From positions 685,001-749,000 of the forward strand of contig NZ_HG916852.1 of the NCBI RefSeq assembly GCF_000577275.2: 64,000 nucleotides of DNA. The letters are read 5' to 3'. This DNA is from Rhizobium favelukesii. Its GTDB lineage: Bacteria; Pseudomonadota; Alphaproteobacteria; Rhizobiales; Rhizobiaceae. A program made the translations under genes and the position numbers. Shown piece by piece: positions 26,739 through 35,565 of this stretch (position 1 is the stretch's first letter; each line of letters starts with the position of its first letter). The notes under the pieces are model-generated. The model was not told the DNA's origin, searched no databases, and saw nothing but the letters and a program-made list of their open reading frames with translations.

Positions 26739-28031
26739 ATGGATCGTATTAGAATTGTCGGCGGTAATGAGCTTAACGGCATCATTCCGATTTCCGGCGC
26801 AAAGAATGCCGCCCTGCCGCTGATGATCGCCTCGCTGCTCACCAGCGATACACTGACGCTCGAAAACGTGCCGCATCTGGCCGATGTCGAGCTTCTGATG
26901 CGCATCCTTGGCAATCACGGCGTCGATGTTGCCGTCAACGGCCGCCGCGAGCGCCAGGAAGATTCCTACTCGCGCACCATCCACTTCACCTGCCGCACCA
27001 TCGTCGATACCACCGCTCCCTACGAGCTTGTATCCAAGATGCGCGCTTCCTTCTGGGTCATTGGCCCGCTTCTGGCGCGCGAAGGCCAGTGCCGCGTCTC
27101 GTTGCCGGGTGGTTGCGCCATCGGCACGCGCCCCGTCGATCTGTTCCTCGATGGCCTGACCGCGCTTGGCGCGAACCTCGAGATCGACAGCGGCTATATC
27201 AATGCGACCGCTCCGAAGGGTGGCCTAATCGGCGCCCGCTACACCTTCCCGAAGGTATCGGTCGGCGCGACGCACGTGATGATGATGGCAGCGACGCTCG
27301 CCCGCGGCACAACCGTCATCGGCAACGCCGCCCGCGAGCCTGAGGTCGTCGACCTCGCCAACTGCCTGAACGCCATGGGCGCCAAGATTTCCGGCGCCGG
27401 CACGAGCACGATCACAATCGAAGGCGTCACCTCGCTCTCCGGCGCGCGTCACCGCGTCCTGCCGGACCGCATCGAGACCGGGACCTACGCCATGGCCGTT
27501 GCCATGGCCGGCGGCGATGTGACGCTTGAGAACACCGATGCCGCGCTCCTCGACACGGCGCTTGAAACGCTCCGCCGCGCCGGAGCCGAGATTTCGCCGA
27601 CCAACAACGGCATGCGCATTCGCCGCAATGGCGCAGGCATCAAGCCGGTCGATATCGTCACCGATCCCTTCCCGGGCTTCCCGACCGATCTGCAGGCGCA
27701 GTTCATGGCGCTGATGACGCGCTCGACCGGCATCTCGCATGTCACCGAGACGATCTTCGAAAACCGCTTCATGCACGTGCAGGAACTGGCGCGTCTCGGT
27801 GCGAAGATTTCGCTGTCTGGCCAGACGGCGAAGATCGAGGGCGTTCCGCGGCTGAAGGGTGCGCCAGTCATGGCGACCGATCTGCGCGCTTCCGTTTCGC
27901 TCGTCATCGCCGGCCTTGCTGCCGAAGGCGAGACGATGGTGTCGCGGGTTTATCACCTCGATCGCGGCTTCGAGCGCTTGGAAGAAAAGCTCACCCGCTG
28001 CGGCGCCATCGTCGAGCGCGTCAGCGAGTAG
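26739..28031 (+). CDS. murA: UDP-N-acetylglucosamine 1-carboxyvinyltransferase
   Basis: MurA catalyses the first committed step of peptidoglycan synthesis, transferring enolpyruvate from PEP to UDP-GlcNAc in the cytoplasm. At 430 residues it has normal length. The N-terminal SGAKNAALP motif with the catalytic Lys and Asn (19-27) is present, as is the active-site Cys126 in [12 protein letters not shown], the fosfomycin target. The C-terminal [17 protein letters not shown] with the catalytic Asp and the [11 protein letters not shown] segment are intact. A rho-independent terminator follows at once. Confidence 0.98.
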   Translation: MDRIRIVGGNELNGIIPISGAKNAALPLMIASLLTSDTLTLENVPHLADVELLMRILGNHGVDVAVNGRRERQEDSYSRTIHFTCRTIVDTTAPYELVSKMRASFWVIGPLLAREGQCRVSLPGGCAIGTRPVDLFLDGLTALGANLEIDSGYINATAPKGGLIGARYTFPKVSVGATHVMMMAATLARGTTVIGNAAREPEVVDLANCLNAMGAKISGAGTSTITIEGVTSLSGARHRVLPDRIETGTYAMAVAMAGGDVTLENTDAALLDTALETLRRAGAEISPTNNGMRIRRNGAGIKPVDIVTDPFPGFPTDLQAQFMALMTRSTGISHVTETIFENRFMHVQELARLGAKISLSGQTAKIEGVPRLKGAPVMATDLRASVSLVIAGLAAEGETMVSRVYHLDRGFERLEEKLTRCGAIVERVSE

Positions 28032-28034
28032 TTA

Positions 28035-28056
28035 AAAGGGCGTCACTTCGCCCTTT
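28035..28056 (+). terminator. Rho-independent terminator of murA
   Basis: AAAGGGCG, loop TCACTT, CGCCCTTT makes a perfect 8-bp stem starting 4 bases after the murA stop. The A/T ends of the arms serve as A and U tracts. Confidence 0.75.
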
Positions 28057-28147
28057 GTGCCGGTTGCGCATTGCGTTGCCGCGCCTTATGTCCGTTGTCA
28101 GACGCATCGCCATTCCGGTGATGCATTGGCGATGGGGTATTGCCTGC

Positions 28148-28585
28148 ATGACCGATCTGAGGCTTGTTGCGCTCGATAGCGAGGATCTTGCCGTCGTCTC
28201 TGCGCATTTGCAGGATAGCGTCTTCAAGATCGCCGATATCGCCTGGTCGCCGCGCGAGGGTCAGGTCTCGGTCGCCGTCAACCGCTTCGTGTGGGAGGAA
28301 GCCGGCAAGAAGCGCAAGGGCTTCGAACGCCGTCGCGCAGCTGTCGTCTTCAAGCGCGTGCTTGCGGTGCGTTCGACCGGCATCGATCGCAAGAATGGCG
28401 ACGAAGTCTTGTCGCTGCTGGCCATCCGCTTCGAACAGAAAGGCGAGGGGCCGGAAGGCATGGTTGAGCTGGTACTATCGGGCACGGCAACGATTGCGCT
28501 GGATGTCGAGTGCATCGAGGTTCAGCTTGCGGATGTCGGCGGGGCGTGGGAAACCGCATCCAAACCGCGTCATCCCGGCGCTTGA
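28148..28585 (+). CDS. DUF2948 family protein
   Basis: From ATG 28148 the product is 145 residues. The sequence LRLVALDSEDLAVVSAHLQD at the N-terminus, DIAWSPREGQVSVAVNRF, and the strand-rich middle (RRAAVVFKRVLAV) match the alphaproteobacterial DUF2948 family, whose function is unknown. It is nearly always next to hisD, as here (36 bases upstream of hisD). The first frame residues before ATG 28148 are not family-like. Confidence 0.85.
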   Translation: MTDLRLVALDSEDLAVVSAHLQDSVFKIADIAWSPREGQVSVAVNRFVWEEAGKKRKGFERRRAAVVFKRVLAVRSTGIDRKNGDEVLSLLAIRFEQKGEGPEGMVELVLSGTATIALDVECIEVQLADVGGAWETASKPRHPGA

Positions 28586-28621
28586 GATCTGGTTCGTCTG
28601 TTATCAAAGAGGAATATCGCA

Positions 28622-29920
28622 TTGGCAATCTGGCTGGATCAGGCATCGGAAGGCTTCGAGCAACGGTTTGCCGCCTTCCTGACGACCAAGCGCGAAGTTT
28701 CAGAAGACGTGAACGCGGTCGTTCGCGCCATCATCGATGATGTCAGGGCGCGCGGCGACGTGGCGCTTGCGGAATATTCGAAGAAGTTCGACGGGATCGA
28801 TTTTGCCGTGACGCCGATGCGCGTGACCGAGGCCGAGATCGACGCCGCCATTGAGGCGGTTCCTCCCGAAGTTCTGGGTGCGTTGAAGGTCGCGGCCCTG
28901 CGCATTGAATCGCATCACCGTCGGCAGCTCCCGAAGGACGATATCTACGAGGACGACATGGGCGTCGGGCTCGGCTCCCGCTGGACGGCTATCGAGGCGG
29001 TCGGCCTCTATGTGCCGGGCGGCACTGCGAGCTATCCGAGCTCGGTGCTGATGAATGCCGTGCCGGCGAAGGTCGCCGGCGTCGATCGCATTGTCATTGC
29101 CGTTCCCGCAACAGGCGGTGCCGTCAACCCGGCCGTGCTTGCTGCCGCCAAGCTCGCGGGCGTCACCGAAATCTACCGGCTCGGAGGCGCGCAGGCCATC
29201 GCTGCACTTGCCTATGGCACAGAAACCATCACGCCTGTCGCCAAGATCACTGGTCCCGGCAATGCCTATGTTGCCGCCGCCAAGCGCCAGGTCTTCGGCA
29301 CCGTCGGCATCGACATGATCGCCGGTCCCTCGGAAGTGCTGGTGATTGCCGACAAGGACAACAATCCGGATTGGATCGCCGCCGATCTCATGGCGCAGGC
29401 CGAGCACGATGCGAGCGCGCAGGCGATCCTCGCCACCGATGATGCCGAGTTCGCAAAGTCGGTAGAAGCAGCCGTCGAACGGCAGCTGAAGACGCTCAAT
29501 CGCGCCGAGACCGCTGCCGCAAGCTGGCGGGACTTTGGCGCGATCATTCTCGTGAAGTCCCTGGAGGGCGCTATTCCGTTGGCAAACAGGATCGCGCCTG
29601 AACACCTCGAGCTTGCCGTTGCCGATCCGGATGCACTGCTGTCTCGTATCCGCAATGCTGGCGCGATCTTCCTCGGGGCCCACACGCCCGAAGTGATCGG
29701 CGACTATGTCGGGGGCTCGAACCACGTTTTGCCGACGGCACGTTCGGCGCGGTTCTCCTCCGGTCTTTCCGTGCTCGATTTCGTCAAGCGCACCTCGCTC
29801 CTACGTCTCGGTCCCGAGCAACTCCGCACGCTAGGCCCCGCTGCCATTGCGCTCGCCGTGTCCGAAGGGCTGGACGCGCATGCGCAATCGGTTGCGATCC
29901 GCCTCAATCTGGAAAGGTGA
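28622..29920 (+). CDS. hisD: Histidinol dehydrogenase
   Basis: HisD carries out the last two steps of histidine biosynthesis, oxidising histidinol to histidine with NAD and zinc. The 432-residue protein shows YVPGGTASYPSSVLM, RLGGAQAIAALAYGT, ITGPGNAYVAAAKRQVFG, IAGPSEVLVIAD, AQAEHDASAQAIL and APEHLELAV, including the zinc and catalytic His/Glu residues. The start is TTG at 28622, preceded by AGAGGAAT. It is followed after 3 bases by the UPF0262 gene, indicating one transcript. Confidence 0.97.
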   Translation: MAIWLDQASEGFEQRFAAFLTTKREVSEDVNAVVRAIIDDVRARGDVALAEYSKKFDGIDFAVTPMRVTEAEIDAAIEAVPPEVLGALKVAALRIESHHRRQLPKDDIYEDDMGVGLGSRWTAIEAVGLYVPGGTASYPSSVLMNAVPAKVAGVDRIVIAVPATGGAVNPAVLAAAKLAGVTEIYRLGGAQAIAALAYGTETITPVAKITGPGNAYVAAAKRQVFGTVGIDMIAGPSEVLVIADKDNNPDWIAADLMAQAEHDASAQAILATDDAEFAKSVEAAVERQLKTLNRAETAAASWRDFGAIILVKSLEGAIPLANRIAPEHLELAVADPDALLSRIRNAGAIFLGAHTPEVIGDYVGGSNHVLPTARSARFSSGLSVLDFVKRTSLLRLGPEQLRTLGPAAIALAVSEGLDAHAQSVAIRLNLER

Positions 29921-29923
29921 GAG

Positions 29924-30397
29924 ATGGCAGCGGGCGACTTCCGGCTTTGCGACGTCGTCCTTGACGACACCATCGGCCGAGCGACGCCCGACGTCGAGCA
30001 CGAGCGCGCGGTCGCTATTTTCGACCTCGTCGAGGAAAACAGCTTCACCCCTATCGGCCATCACGGTGGCCCGTACCGACTGAATATCTCGCTGGTCGAT
30101 TCCAAGCTGGTTTTCGCGATCACGACCGAGGACGGAGGTGCCGTCGCGACCCACATCCTATCGCTGACCCCGTTTCGCCGCATCGTGAAGGATTATTTCC
30201 TGATCTGCGAAAGCTACTACGAGGCAATCCGCTCGGCGTCGCCGAGCCGCATCGAGGCGATAGACATGGGACGGCGCGGCATTCACAACGAGGGCTCGCA
30301 GACGCTGAGGGACCGTCTGAACGGCAAAATCGAGGTCGATTTCGACACTGCCCGGCGGCTGTTTACGCTGGTCTGCGTGCTCTACTGGCGCGGCTGA
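29924..30397 (+). CDS. UPF0262 family protein
   Basis: The 157-residue soluble protein matches the alphaproteobacterial UPF0262 family: [20 protein letters not shown] near the N-terminus, [31 protein letters not shown] and [14 protein letters not shown]. The function is unknown. The gene starts 3 bases after hisD and is followed by the phosphatase after 5 bases, a conserved order. Confidence 0.9.
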   Translation: MAAGDFRLCDVVLDDTIGRATPDVEHERAVAIFDLVEENSFTPIGHHGGPYRLNISLVDSKLVFAITTEDGGAVATHILSLTPFRRIVKDYFLICESYYEAIRSASPSRIEAIDMGRRGIHNEGSQTLRDRLNGKIEVDFDTARRLFTLVCVLYWRG

Positions 30398-30402
30398 CGG
30401 CG

Positions 30403-30879
30403 ATGGAACCCGCGGTCGAGGCAGGCGAGGGGACAAGGCCGGGCGCCATCCTGTTCATGTGCGGAATGAACGCCATCCGCTCCCCCATGGCCGAGGTGAT
30501 CGCCCGCAGCATGCTACCGGCGAACGTCTACATCAAGTCTGCAGGCGTTCGCGCCGGGGAGCGGGATCCCTTCGTCGACGTAGCACTGGAGGAGATCGGA
30601 CTTTCTCTCGGTCGGCATCATCCGCACACGCTGGAGGAGCTCGAGGACGACTACTTCGATCTCATCATCACGCTCTCGCCGCCAGCGCACCACGCCGCGC
30701 TGGAGCTGACACGGTCAAATGCCATCGAAGTCGTTTACTGGCCGACCAAGGATCCGACCGTCGTTCAGGGCACACGAGAGCAGATTCTGGACAGCTATCG
30801 GGAAGTCCGTGATCATCTGACCGAACTCATCGAGAGCCGGCTGGTTAGAAGAAATACCATCGCCGCGCAATCGGCGTGA
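30403..30879 (+). CDS. Low-molecular-weight protein-tyrosine-phosphatase-like enzyme
   Basis: The 158-residue protein has the LMW-PTP/arsenate-reductase fold. The phosphate loop CGMNAIRS carries the nucleophile Cys20 and Arg26 (C-x5-R), and a candidate general acid is Asp117 in WPTKDPT. The family normally reads CxGNxCRSP, so the second loop Cys is absent here, which argues against classic arsenate reductase redox chemistry. It sits in the hisD-UPF0262-infA block conserved in rhizobia. The substrate is unknown. Confidence 0.88.
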   Translation: MEPAVEAGEGTRPGAILFMCGMNAIRSPMAEVIARSMLPANVYIKSAGVRAGERDPFVDVALEEIGLSLGRHHPHTLEELEDDYFDLIITLSPPAHHAALELTRSNAIEVVYWPTKDPTVVQGTREQILDSYREVRDHLTELIESRLVRRNTIAAQSA

Positions 30880-30997
30880 AACAAATGACAGAAACGCGAT
30901 CAATTAGGTTCACAAACCTCCGTTGATTGTGTAGTTTCCGCGCAAAATTTGGGGCGGCTGCCGCCGTCATCTCAACCGACAGGAAGAAAACCACTAT

Positions 30998-31216
30998 ATG
31001 CCTAAAGAAGAAGTCCTCGAATTTCCGGGTATCGTGACCGAGCTTTTGCCGAACGCGACGTTCCGCGTAAAGCTCGAAAACGAACACGAGATCATCGCCC
31101 ACACGGCCGGCCGTATGCGCAAGAACCGCATCCGCGTTCTGGCAGGCGACAAGGTTCTCGTTGAAATGACTCCCTACGACCTGACCAAGGGCCGCATCAC
31201 CTACCGCTTCAAGTAG
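30998..31216 (+). CDS. infA: Translation initiation factor IF-1
   Basis: The 72-residue S1/OB-fold protein is complete, with [40 protein letters not shown] and [19 protein letters not shown]. It binds the 30S A site during initiation. The 118-base gap upstream suggests its own promoter. GACAGGAAG before the ATG is the ribosome site. maf follows after 57 bases. Confidence 0.98.
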   Translation: MPKEEVLEFPGIVTELLPNATFRVKLENEHEIIAHTAGRMRKNRIRVLAGDKVLVEMTPYDLTKGRITYRFK

Positions 31217-31273
31217 GCCTGGCCTCAAAGGCTCGAAAGGCTATTTTCTTCGTCTTCCGGTGGTCGAGGTTCC

Positions 31274-31894
31274 ATGGCGCTGAAATACAAGCTCATTCTG
31301 GCTTCCGGCTCGCCCCGCCGCGTCGATCTGCTCAACCAGGCAGGGATCGAGCCTTCGCGTCTGATGCCGATGGATATCGACGAGACGCCGAAGAAGTCGG
31401 AACACCCGCGCTCGCTTGCGCGGCGTCTGTCGACGGAAAAGGCCGAGGCGGCGCTCGCTGCCATCAAGGGCGACATGATGTGGAAGGGCAGCTATATTCT
31501 GTCCGCCGATACCGTGGTCGCCGTCGGCCGCCGCATTTTGGGGAAGGCCGAGTTTGCGGATGAGGCATCGGCCTCGCTGTATCTCTTGTCTGGCCGCAGC
31601 CACTGGGTCTACACCGGCGTGTGCCTGGTGACGCCCGACCGCAAGATCCGCCAGAAGATTGTCGAGACCAAGGTTCGCTTCAAGCGGCTCTCCGGTTTCG
31701 AGATCGAGAACTACCTTGCCTCCGGGCAATGGCGCGGCAAGGCCGGCGCCTATGGCATCCAGGGCCTGGCCGGCACATTTGTGCAGAAGATGGTTGGCTC
31801 CTACTCCAATGTCGTCGGTCTGCCACTTTATGAAACCATCCTTCTGCTGACCGGCGAAGGCTTTGACGTGCATAGCCGGTGGCCCGAGGGCTGA
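31274..31894 (+). CDS. maf: Maf-family nucleotide pyrophosphatase
   Basis: The 206-residue protein starts with [13 protein letters not shown], the Maf signature, followed by EKAEAALA and the catalytic SADTVVAVG with Asp79. [13 protein letters not shown] and [10 protein letters not shown] complete the family. Maf proteins hydrolyse non-canonical or modified nucleoside triphosphates and influence septum formation. It lies between infA and yacG in the usual rhizobial order. Confidence 0.94.
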   Translation: MALKYKLILASGSPRRVDLLNQAGIEPSRLMPMDIDETPKKSEHPRSLARRLSTEKAEAALAAIKGDMMWKGSYILSADTVVAVGRRILGKAEFADEASASLYLLSGRSHWVYTGVCLVTPDRKIRQKIVETKVRFKRLSGFEIENYLASGQWRGKAGAYGIQGLAGTFVQKMVGSYSNVVGLPLYETILLLTGEGFDVHSRWPEG

Positions 31895-31912
31895 TCCTCG
31901 AAGGGACCGCTT

Positions 31913-32122
31913 ATGTCTGACGAAAAGAAAGCAGCTGCCAAGGTGGAACCGCTGCGCAAGACGCACCCTTGCCCGGAATGCGGCAAGCCATCCCACCGCG
32001 AACACTACCCGTTTTGCTCGAACCGCTGCCGCGAAGTCGATCTTTCGCGCTGGCTCTCCGGCTCCTATGCCATCCCCGTTGCCGACGACGAGGCGAAGGC
32101 GGATTACGAGGACGAGGAATAG
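31913..32122 (+). CDS. yacG: DNA gyrase inhibitor/zinc protein YacG
   Basis: The 69-residue protein has a four-Cys zinc site (Cys20, Cys23, Cys35, Cys39) in CPECGKPSHREHYPFCSNRC, then VDLSRWLSGSYAIP and an acidic tail. YacG binds GyrB and inhibits gyrase in E. coli. It starts 18 bases after maf, with tRNA-Phe downstream. Confidence 0.95.
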   Translation: MSDEKKAAAKVEPLRKTHPCPECGKPSHREHYPFCSNRCREVDLSRWLSGSYAIPVADDEAKADYEDEE

Positions 32123-32304
32123 GCTCGTTTTCCACGGGCGAAGCCCTTAAATTCGTTGATGAATCCGGAAAATTCAAAGGGTTCTCAAAAAACTGTCATT
32201 TGGCGCTTGCCATGTCCCGACAAGATGCTATAACCCCGCTCGCTTCCGGGGCGAACCAAGGCCCCCGGTACTTTCTCGGGAAAGAACATCTGCGAAGCGG
32301 GTTA

Positions 32305-32380
32305 GCCCAGATAGCTCAGTTGGTAGAGCAGCGGATTGAAAATCCGCGTGTCGCTGGTTCGATTCCGGCTCTGGGCACCA
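32305..32380 (+). tRNA. tRNA-Phe (anticodon GAA)
   Basis: Complete cloverleaf: acceptor GCCCAGA with the matching TCTGGGC, D arm TAGCTCAGTTGGTAGAGC, anticodon arm GCGGATTGAAAATCCGC, T arm GGTTCGATTCC, encoded CCA. The 3' end is duplicated downstream at 34961-34975, marking it as a likely integration site. Confidence 0.98.
32366..32380 (+). repeat. Candidate attL, 3' end of tRNA-Phe
   Basis: CGGCTCTGGGCACCA, the last 15 bases of tRNA-Phe, recurs exactly at 34961-34975. The flanks of the two copies differ. Confidence 0.6.
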
Positions 32381-32585
32381 AATCACCATTGATTTTATTG
32401 TGTTTTATTTTGCTAGGTGTCCAGAATCTCGTAGGGCTGGATACCACTATCTCTCAATGACCGTTCTCGGCCCCATTGCGGACACTCCGGTGACCGGAGT
32501 TCCGCGATAGCATGGGCTCCAGACCTGACGCGACGATTGGGATTTCGAACATGGTTGGGCGGCTGACTTAGCGTTGGTTTGCCGC

Positions 32586-33920
32586 TCAAGCGGGACACAC
32601 GTTGCAACTCCTCTCGAGCTTTTCCAAAGCGGCAGCACCGGCCCAGCCCTCAAAGCCATATGCCTTGACGCGCTGCTTTATGAGGCAGCAGTCGGCACGA
32701 CCGGCCAGGGCCGGCTCAAGCGGATCATCGGTCCAAAACCTTTCAGCAGGCTTCCAGTAGCCTAGAACATCGAGCAGCGACACGCCGAAATAATATTCGT
32801 CGGCATAGGAGTCCCCGTAGCCGGGATCGTGCCGATAGGTACCATCGGGGTTCAGGGTGTTCCCGATTGACCAGCGCAACATCTGGCGGATCTCATCGCG
32901 GGCCGTCCTGCGCTCCTCCTCGCTCATGTGCGGCCAGCCGAACTTGAAGATCGTCGCGACATCGTAGAGGTTGTGATTGTTAAACTTCCCGCCACTGCGC
33001 CACCCGAACGGATAAGGATCGTCTTTGATGGCGAGGGTCGTCCTGATGATCTGCGGCCAATGATCCACTTCGCCCTTGCTGTACCGCACGACATGAAATG
33101 TCATGCTGAGATCGGCGGTCTTGCGTATCTTACCATCGATGACGTACCAGGCTCCCCAATAGCCAGTTCCGATATCCTGTGAGCCGTGGATAAAAAACCA
33201 GGCAGCCTCGCGCATTGCATCCCAGTCAATGTTCTCGTCAAGCGCTACAAAGCCGGCAAGGACATCCTGGAGATCGCGCTTGTAGGCTGCCGTTGAATAG
33301 CTCGTCATCACGCTGCTGAGTTCGCCGCGGTGGTCGATGCCTGTGTTTTCGATATCCGAGATGAGCAGGCCCTGCAAATAGTTGATGAGGTCGCGTCCGG
33401 TGGTGAGCCGCGGGCGCAAGCGATACCGAGGGGGTTGCCCCTGGCTTGTGAGAAGGCCAAAGGCCGTCGCTGTCGCGCCTACTCGCATGAACCATTGATC
33501 GTAGCAGAGTCCCCAGAAACCATCCACCGGCGATTGCTCGGTGGCAAAGTCCTGGGTTTTGTCCTGCAAGCTCCGCTCGATGCGGTCCAGCTTGTCCTTG
33601 AGTGCATCCCAGTTTGCCGTATAGCCGAGCAGCCACTTTGCCTCGAGATACATTTGCTCCGAGCATTGCAGCGTGTTACCCGCAGCTTGCTCGGCTGCGA
33701 TCCTGGCGGCGAGCGCCCCGAGGCGCTCCGCATACTGCTGACGCCGTTCCCGATAATTGGGGTCGAACGCCTCGAACTCGCGAACAACGACGTCGCGCAT
33801 GTCGACCGTGTCCGCGAACGCGGCTGACGGGGAGCCGCTGAATATCACGACCCCCGCAAGCGCCAGCAGCGTCGGCCGAAAACCTGCAACAATGCGGCGA
33901 CCGCAAAGCGAGTGTGCCAT
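32586..33920 (-). CDS. Large secreted protein of unknown function
   Basis: From ATG 33920, preceded by GGAGGAGACA, the product is 444 residues. The N-terminus MAHSLCGRRIVAGFRPTLLA continues into a hydrophobic core ending in AFADT, a Sec signal peptide of about 36 residues. The mature part is helical and aromatic-rich (WFFIHGSQDIGTGYWGAWYV, FGWPHMSEEERR) and has several cysteines, including CC near the C-terminus. The Trp/Tyr-rich helices suggest an alpha/alpha-barrel such as polysaccharide lyases or glycosidases use, but no signature is present and no activity is claimed. It is inside the candidate tRNA-Phe island. Confidence 0.7.
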   Translation of the reverse strand: MAHSLCGRRIVAGFRPTLLALAGVVIFSGSPSAAFADTVDMRDVVVREFEAFDPNYRERRQQYAERLGALAARIAAEQAAGNTLQCSEQMYLEAKWLLGYTANWDALKDKLDRIERSLQDKTQDFATEQSPVDGFWGLCYDQWFMRVGATATAFGLLTSQGQPPRYRLRPRLTTGRDLINYLQGLLISDIENTGIDHRGELSSVMTSYSTAAYKRDLQDVLAGFVALDENIDWDAMREAAWFFIHGSQDIGTGYWGAWYVIDGKIRKTADLSMTFHVVRYSKGEVDHWPQIIRTTLAIKDDPYPFGWRSGGKFNNHNLYDVATIFKFGWPHMSEEERRTARDEIRQMLRWSIGNTLNPDGTYRHDPGYGDSYADEYYFGVSLLDVLGYWKPAERFWTDDPLEPALAGRADCCLIKQRVKAYGFEGWAGAAALEKLERSCNVCPA

Positions 33921-33963
33921 TGTCTCCTCCACATCCATCAAGGCTTGTTCGTTTGCGGGACTG

Positions 33964-34232
33964 TTACATATGCAGCGCGTCTATCAGCTTTGCGTCTTTG
34001 TGAGCCTCGCGGGCGTTATTGATCGCCATGAGCAGGTTGGCCTGGCTGAGCTTGCCCAGCTTGGGATCGTTCTTCAACGCCTCACGCACCGTAGAACCGA
34101 TCTTTACCACGCCCTCGTGGCTGGCTGCATTATGATCCTTGCAGGTCACCGTGGCCGGTCGATCTGAACCGCGCCGAGAGCTGGCAGAGCGGCGGCGGCG
34201 AAGACGAGCGAAGGTGGAAGGTGGCGAACCAT
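33964..34232 (-). pseudogene. Small secreted protein gene with frameshift
   Basis: ATG 34232 has an ideal GGGAGGAAA ribosome site and opens a signal peptide (MVRHLPPSLVFAAAALPALG), but the frame stops after about 28 residues. The next frame continues with VTCKDHNAASHEGVVKIG and a helical C-terminal part (LSQANLLMAINNAREAHKDA) to 33964. One added base between the signal peptide and VTCKDH would give a single 88-90-residue secreted protein. Unknown family. Confidence 0.55.
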
Positions 34233-34418
34233 CGATTTCCTCCCTGGTTAAACTCGCCCCCGCAACAAGGCGAGGCCGAGGCAGTCTAGCAGAAATTGAA
34301 AACCCAATCGCGCATGATGTGCGCTTACGCTTCTATCGCTCTCACTCCCAGGGTTGTATCATTCGCCAGGAAAACGAGCGTCATGTGCGCAGAGCACACT
34401 GTCCAAAGGGAGGATGCC

Positions 34419-34715
34419 TTGCCTAGATCGTTGTTCCTCTCACTAGCGCTGGCTGCCGGTCTGTCCCTCGCGTCAATCTCCCTGCCGACCTGGGCAAGCG
34501 CACAGACCAATATCACCATCAACATTGGCACCGATCTCAATAGAGGCAGAGGGATCAGTTGCAGTGAGGGCGAGAGGCTGCTCCGCAACCGCGGTTTTAG
34601 GGATATCCGGCGGATCGACTGCCGCGGTAGGGGCAGTAGCCGGTTCGAGATTGCCGTGCCGCAGCACGATGGCCGCGTTGTAGACATGCGCCGCATCAGT
34701 AGTAGAAGGCGATAG
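34419..34715 (+). CDS. Small secreted protein with TTG start
   Basis: AAGGGAGGA lies just before TTG 34419, giving a 98-residue product that begins with a signal peptide (LPRSLFLSLALAAGLSLASI) ending in ASAQ. The mature part is basic: TNITINIGTDLNRGRGISCS, then ERLLRNRGFRDIRRIDCRGR with a Cys pair, and a C-terminal strand pair. A longer ATG reading at 34383 adds a charged leader incompatible with export. Family unknown. It is the last gene before the 3' copy of the tRNA-Phe end. Confidence 0.6.
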   Translation: MPRSLFLSLALAAGLSLASISLPTWASAQTNITINIGTDLNRGRGISCSEGERLLRNRGFRDIRRIDCRGRGSSRFEIAVPQHDGRVVDMRRISSRRR

Positions 34716-34960
34716 TGCCTGCCGCAAAATTTGCCGACTGTGTTTCTGGAGGTCACGTCCCGGTAGTATGGCAGATCGCATCGTGCCAGATGATCAGCTG
34801 CGCCCGGTTTTGAACGCTTTCCGGCCGAGCTGTTCGTCTGCTTGGCGCAAAGCGGACCAAAATAGGCTGGACACTTTTCCAAAAAGCCTAATGATTGCGT
34901 AGCAAGATCCGGTGTCCAGCGGCGTGCTAACTATATTGTTTTTGTTGAATTTCCGTGTCT

Positions 34961-34975
34961 CGGCTCTGGGCACCA
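34961..34975 (+). repeat. Candidate attR, copy of tRNA-Phe 3' end
   Basis: CGGCTCTGGGCACCA repeats the last 15 bases of tRNA-Phe, including CCA, in the same orientation, 2595 bases downstream. The rest of the tRNA is not present, as expected for an integration scar. Bases 34716-34960 before it contain no supported gene. Confidence 0.6.
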
Positions 34976-34998
34976 CTCCTTTTCGAAGCAGATACAAT

Positions 34999-35160
34999 CT
35001 AGTCGCTCTTCGCTTCGGTTATTTCAGCCAATTCGCGTCGCGTTGCGTTGCACGGCCATTGCCGCATTTCCCAGCGACTGAATACTGCGACAGCCGAACC
35101 GTTTTCGTCCAGGATAGCTGCGGGGTCTCCCCGGTTTGTCAGGGCCCTCCAAAAATTCAT
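34999..35160 (-). pseudogene. Short protein or C-terminal gene remnant
   Basis: The minus-strand frame ends in GDPAAILDENGSAVAVFSRW and CNATRRELAEITEAKSD, which reads like genuine protein with soluble alpha-beta character. The only ATG (35160) gives 53 residues but has no ribosome site, so this may be the 3' remnant of a deleted gene meeting the plus-strand remnant near 35130-35160. Confidence 0.3.
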
Positions 35161-35164
35161 AAAG

Positions 35165-35560
35165 GTGCTACGAGATGCGGGAGCAACGACCAAGATCGTT
35201 GGCGACGAGCAACAAGTTGCGCTTGGATTAGAGGACGTCGTTCGCCTATCCGGGCGTTTCGCCGAGGTGAACGTCACTGACGAAGAACTCGTTCTGGACG
35301 GCGTACTGCTCGGCATCTACCAGACCCATGAGTTGCAACTACCAGAGGGCGGCACTCTAAAAGGAACAGTCGTAGAAGGTCTGGCTTTCAACGATCTCCC
35401 CGATCAGGCGTTTGAAGAACAGTTCCTCCTCAAGCCGGCGCTCGCGTATGTCACGGTAACGAAGACATTGCAGCGCGGTTTCTTGAGCGCCTCGAGAAGC
35501 CCTCCGCTTGAGGGCGCGGCCGATCAGATCAGCCGGCTTCACCCACCCTGTCTAAGCGGG
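35165..35560 (+). pseudogene. Truncated gene remnant
   Basis: This frame reads as real protein (DAGATTKIVGDEQQVALGLE, RFAEVNVTDEELVLDGVLLG, DLPDQAFEEQFLLKPALAYV) but has no credible start. The coding-like sequence begins at about 35130 inside an antisense frame and fades near 35560 into the neighbouring gene. It looks like the C-terminal domain of a larger protein whose 5' part was deleted. The family is not recognised. Low GTG 35165 is given only as a nominal start. Confidence 0.4.
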
Positions 35561-35565
35561 TGCCG

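Larger units (their letters stand above)
32381..34975. mobile_element. Candidate mini-island integrated at tRNA-Phe
   Basis: This 2.6-kb segment lies between tRNA-Phe and a direct repeat of its 3' end. It holds three secreted-protein genes of unknown family (one frameshifted) and no integrase, so it would be a remnant or a satellite mobilised in trans. The motif GGTGTCCAG occurs near both ends (32415-32423 and 34911-34919), with an inverted copy at about 34867. Island status is inferred from the repeat and the accessory content only. Confidence 0.5.
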
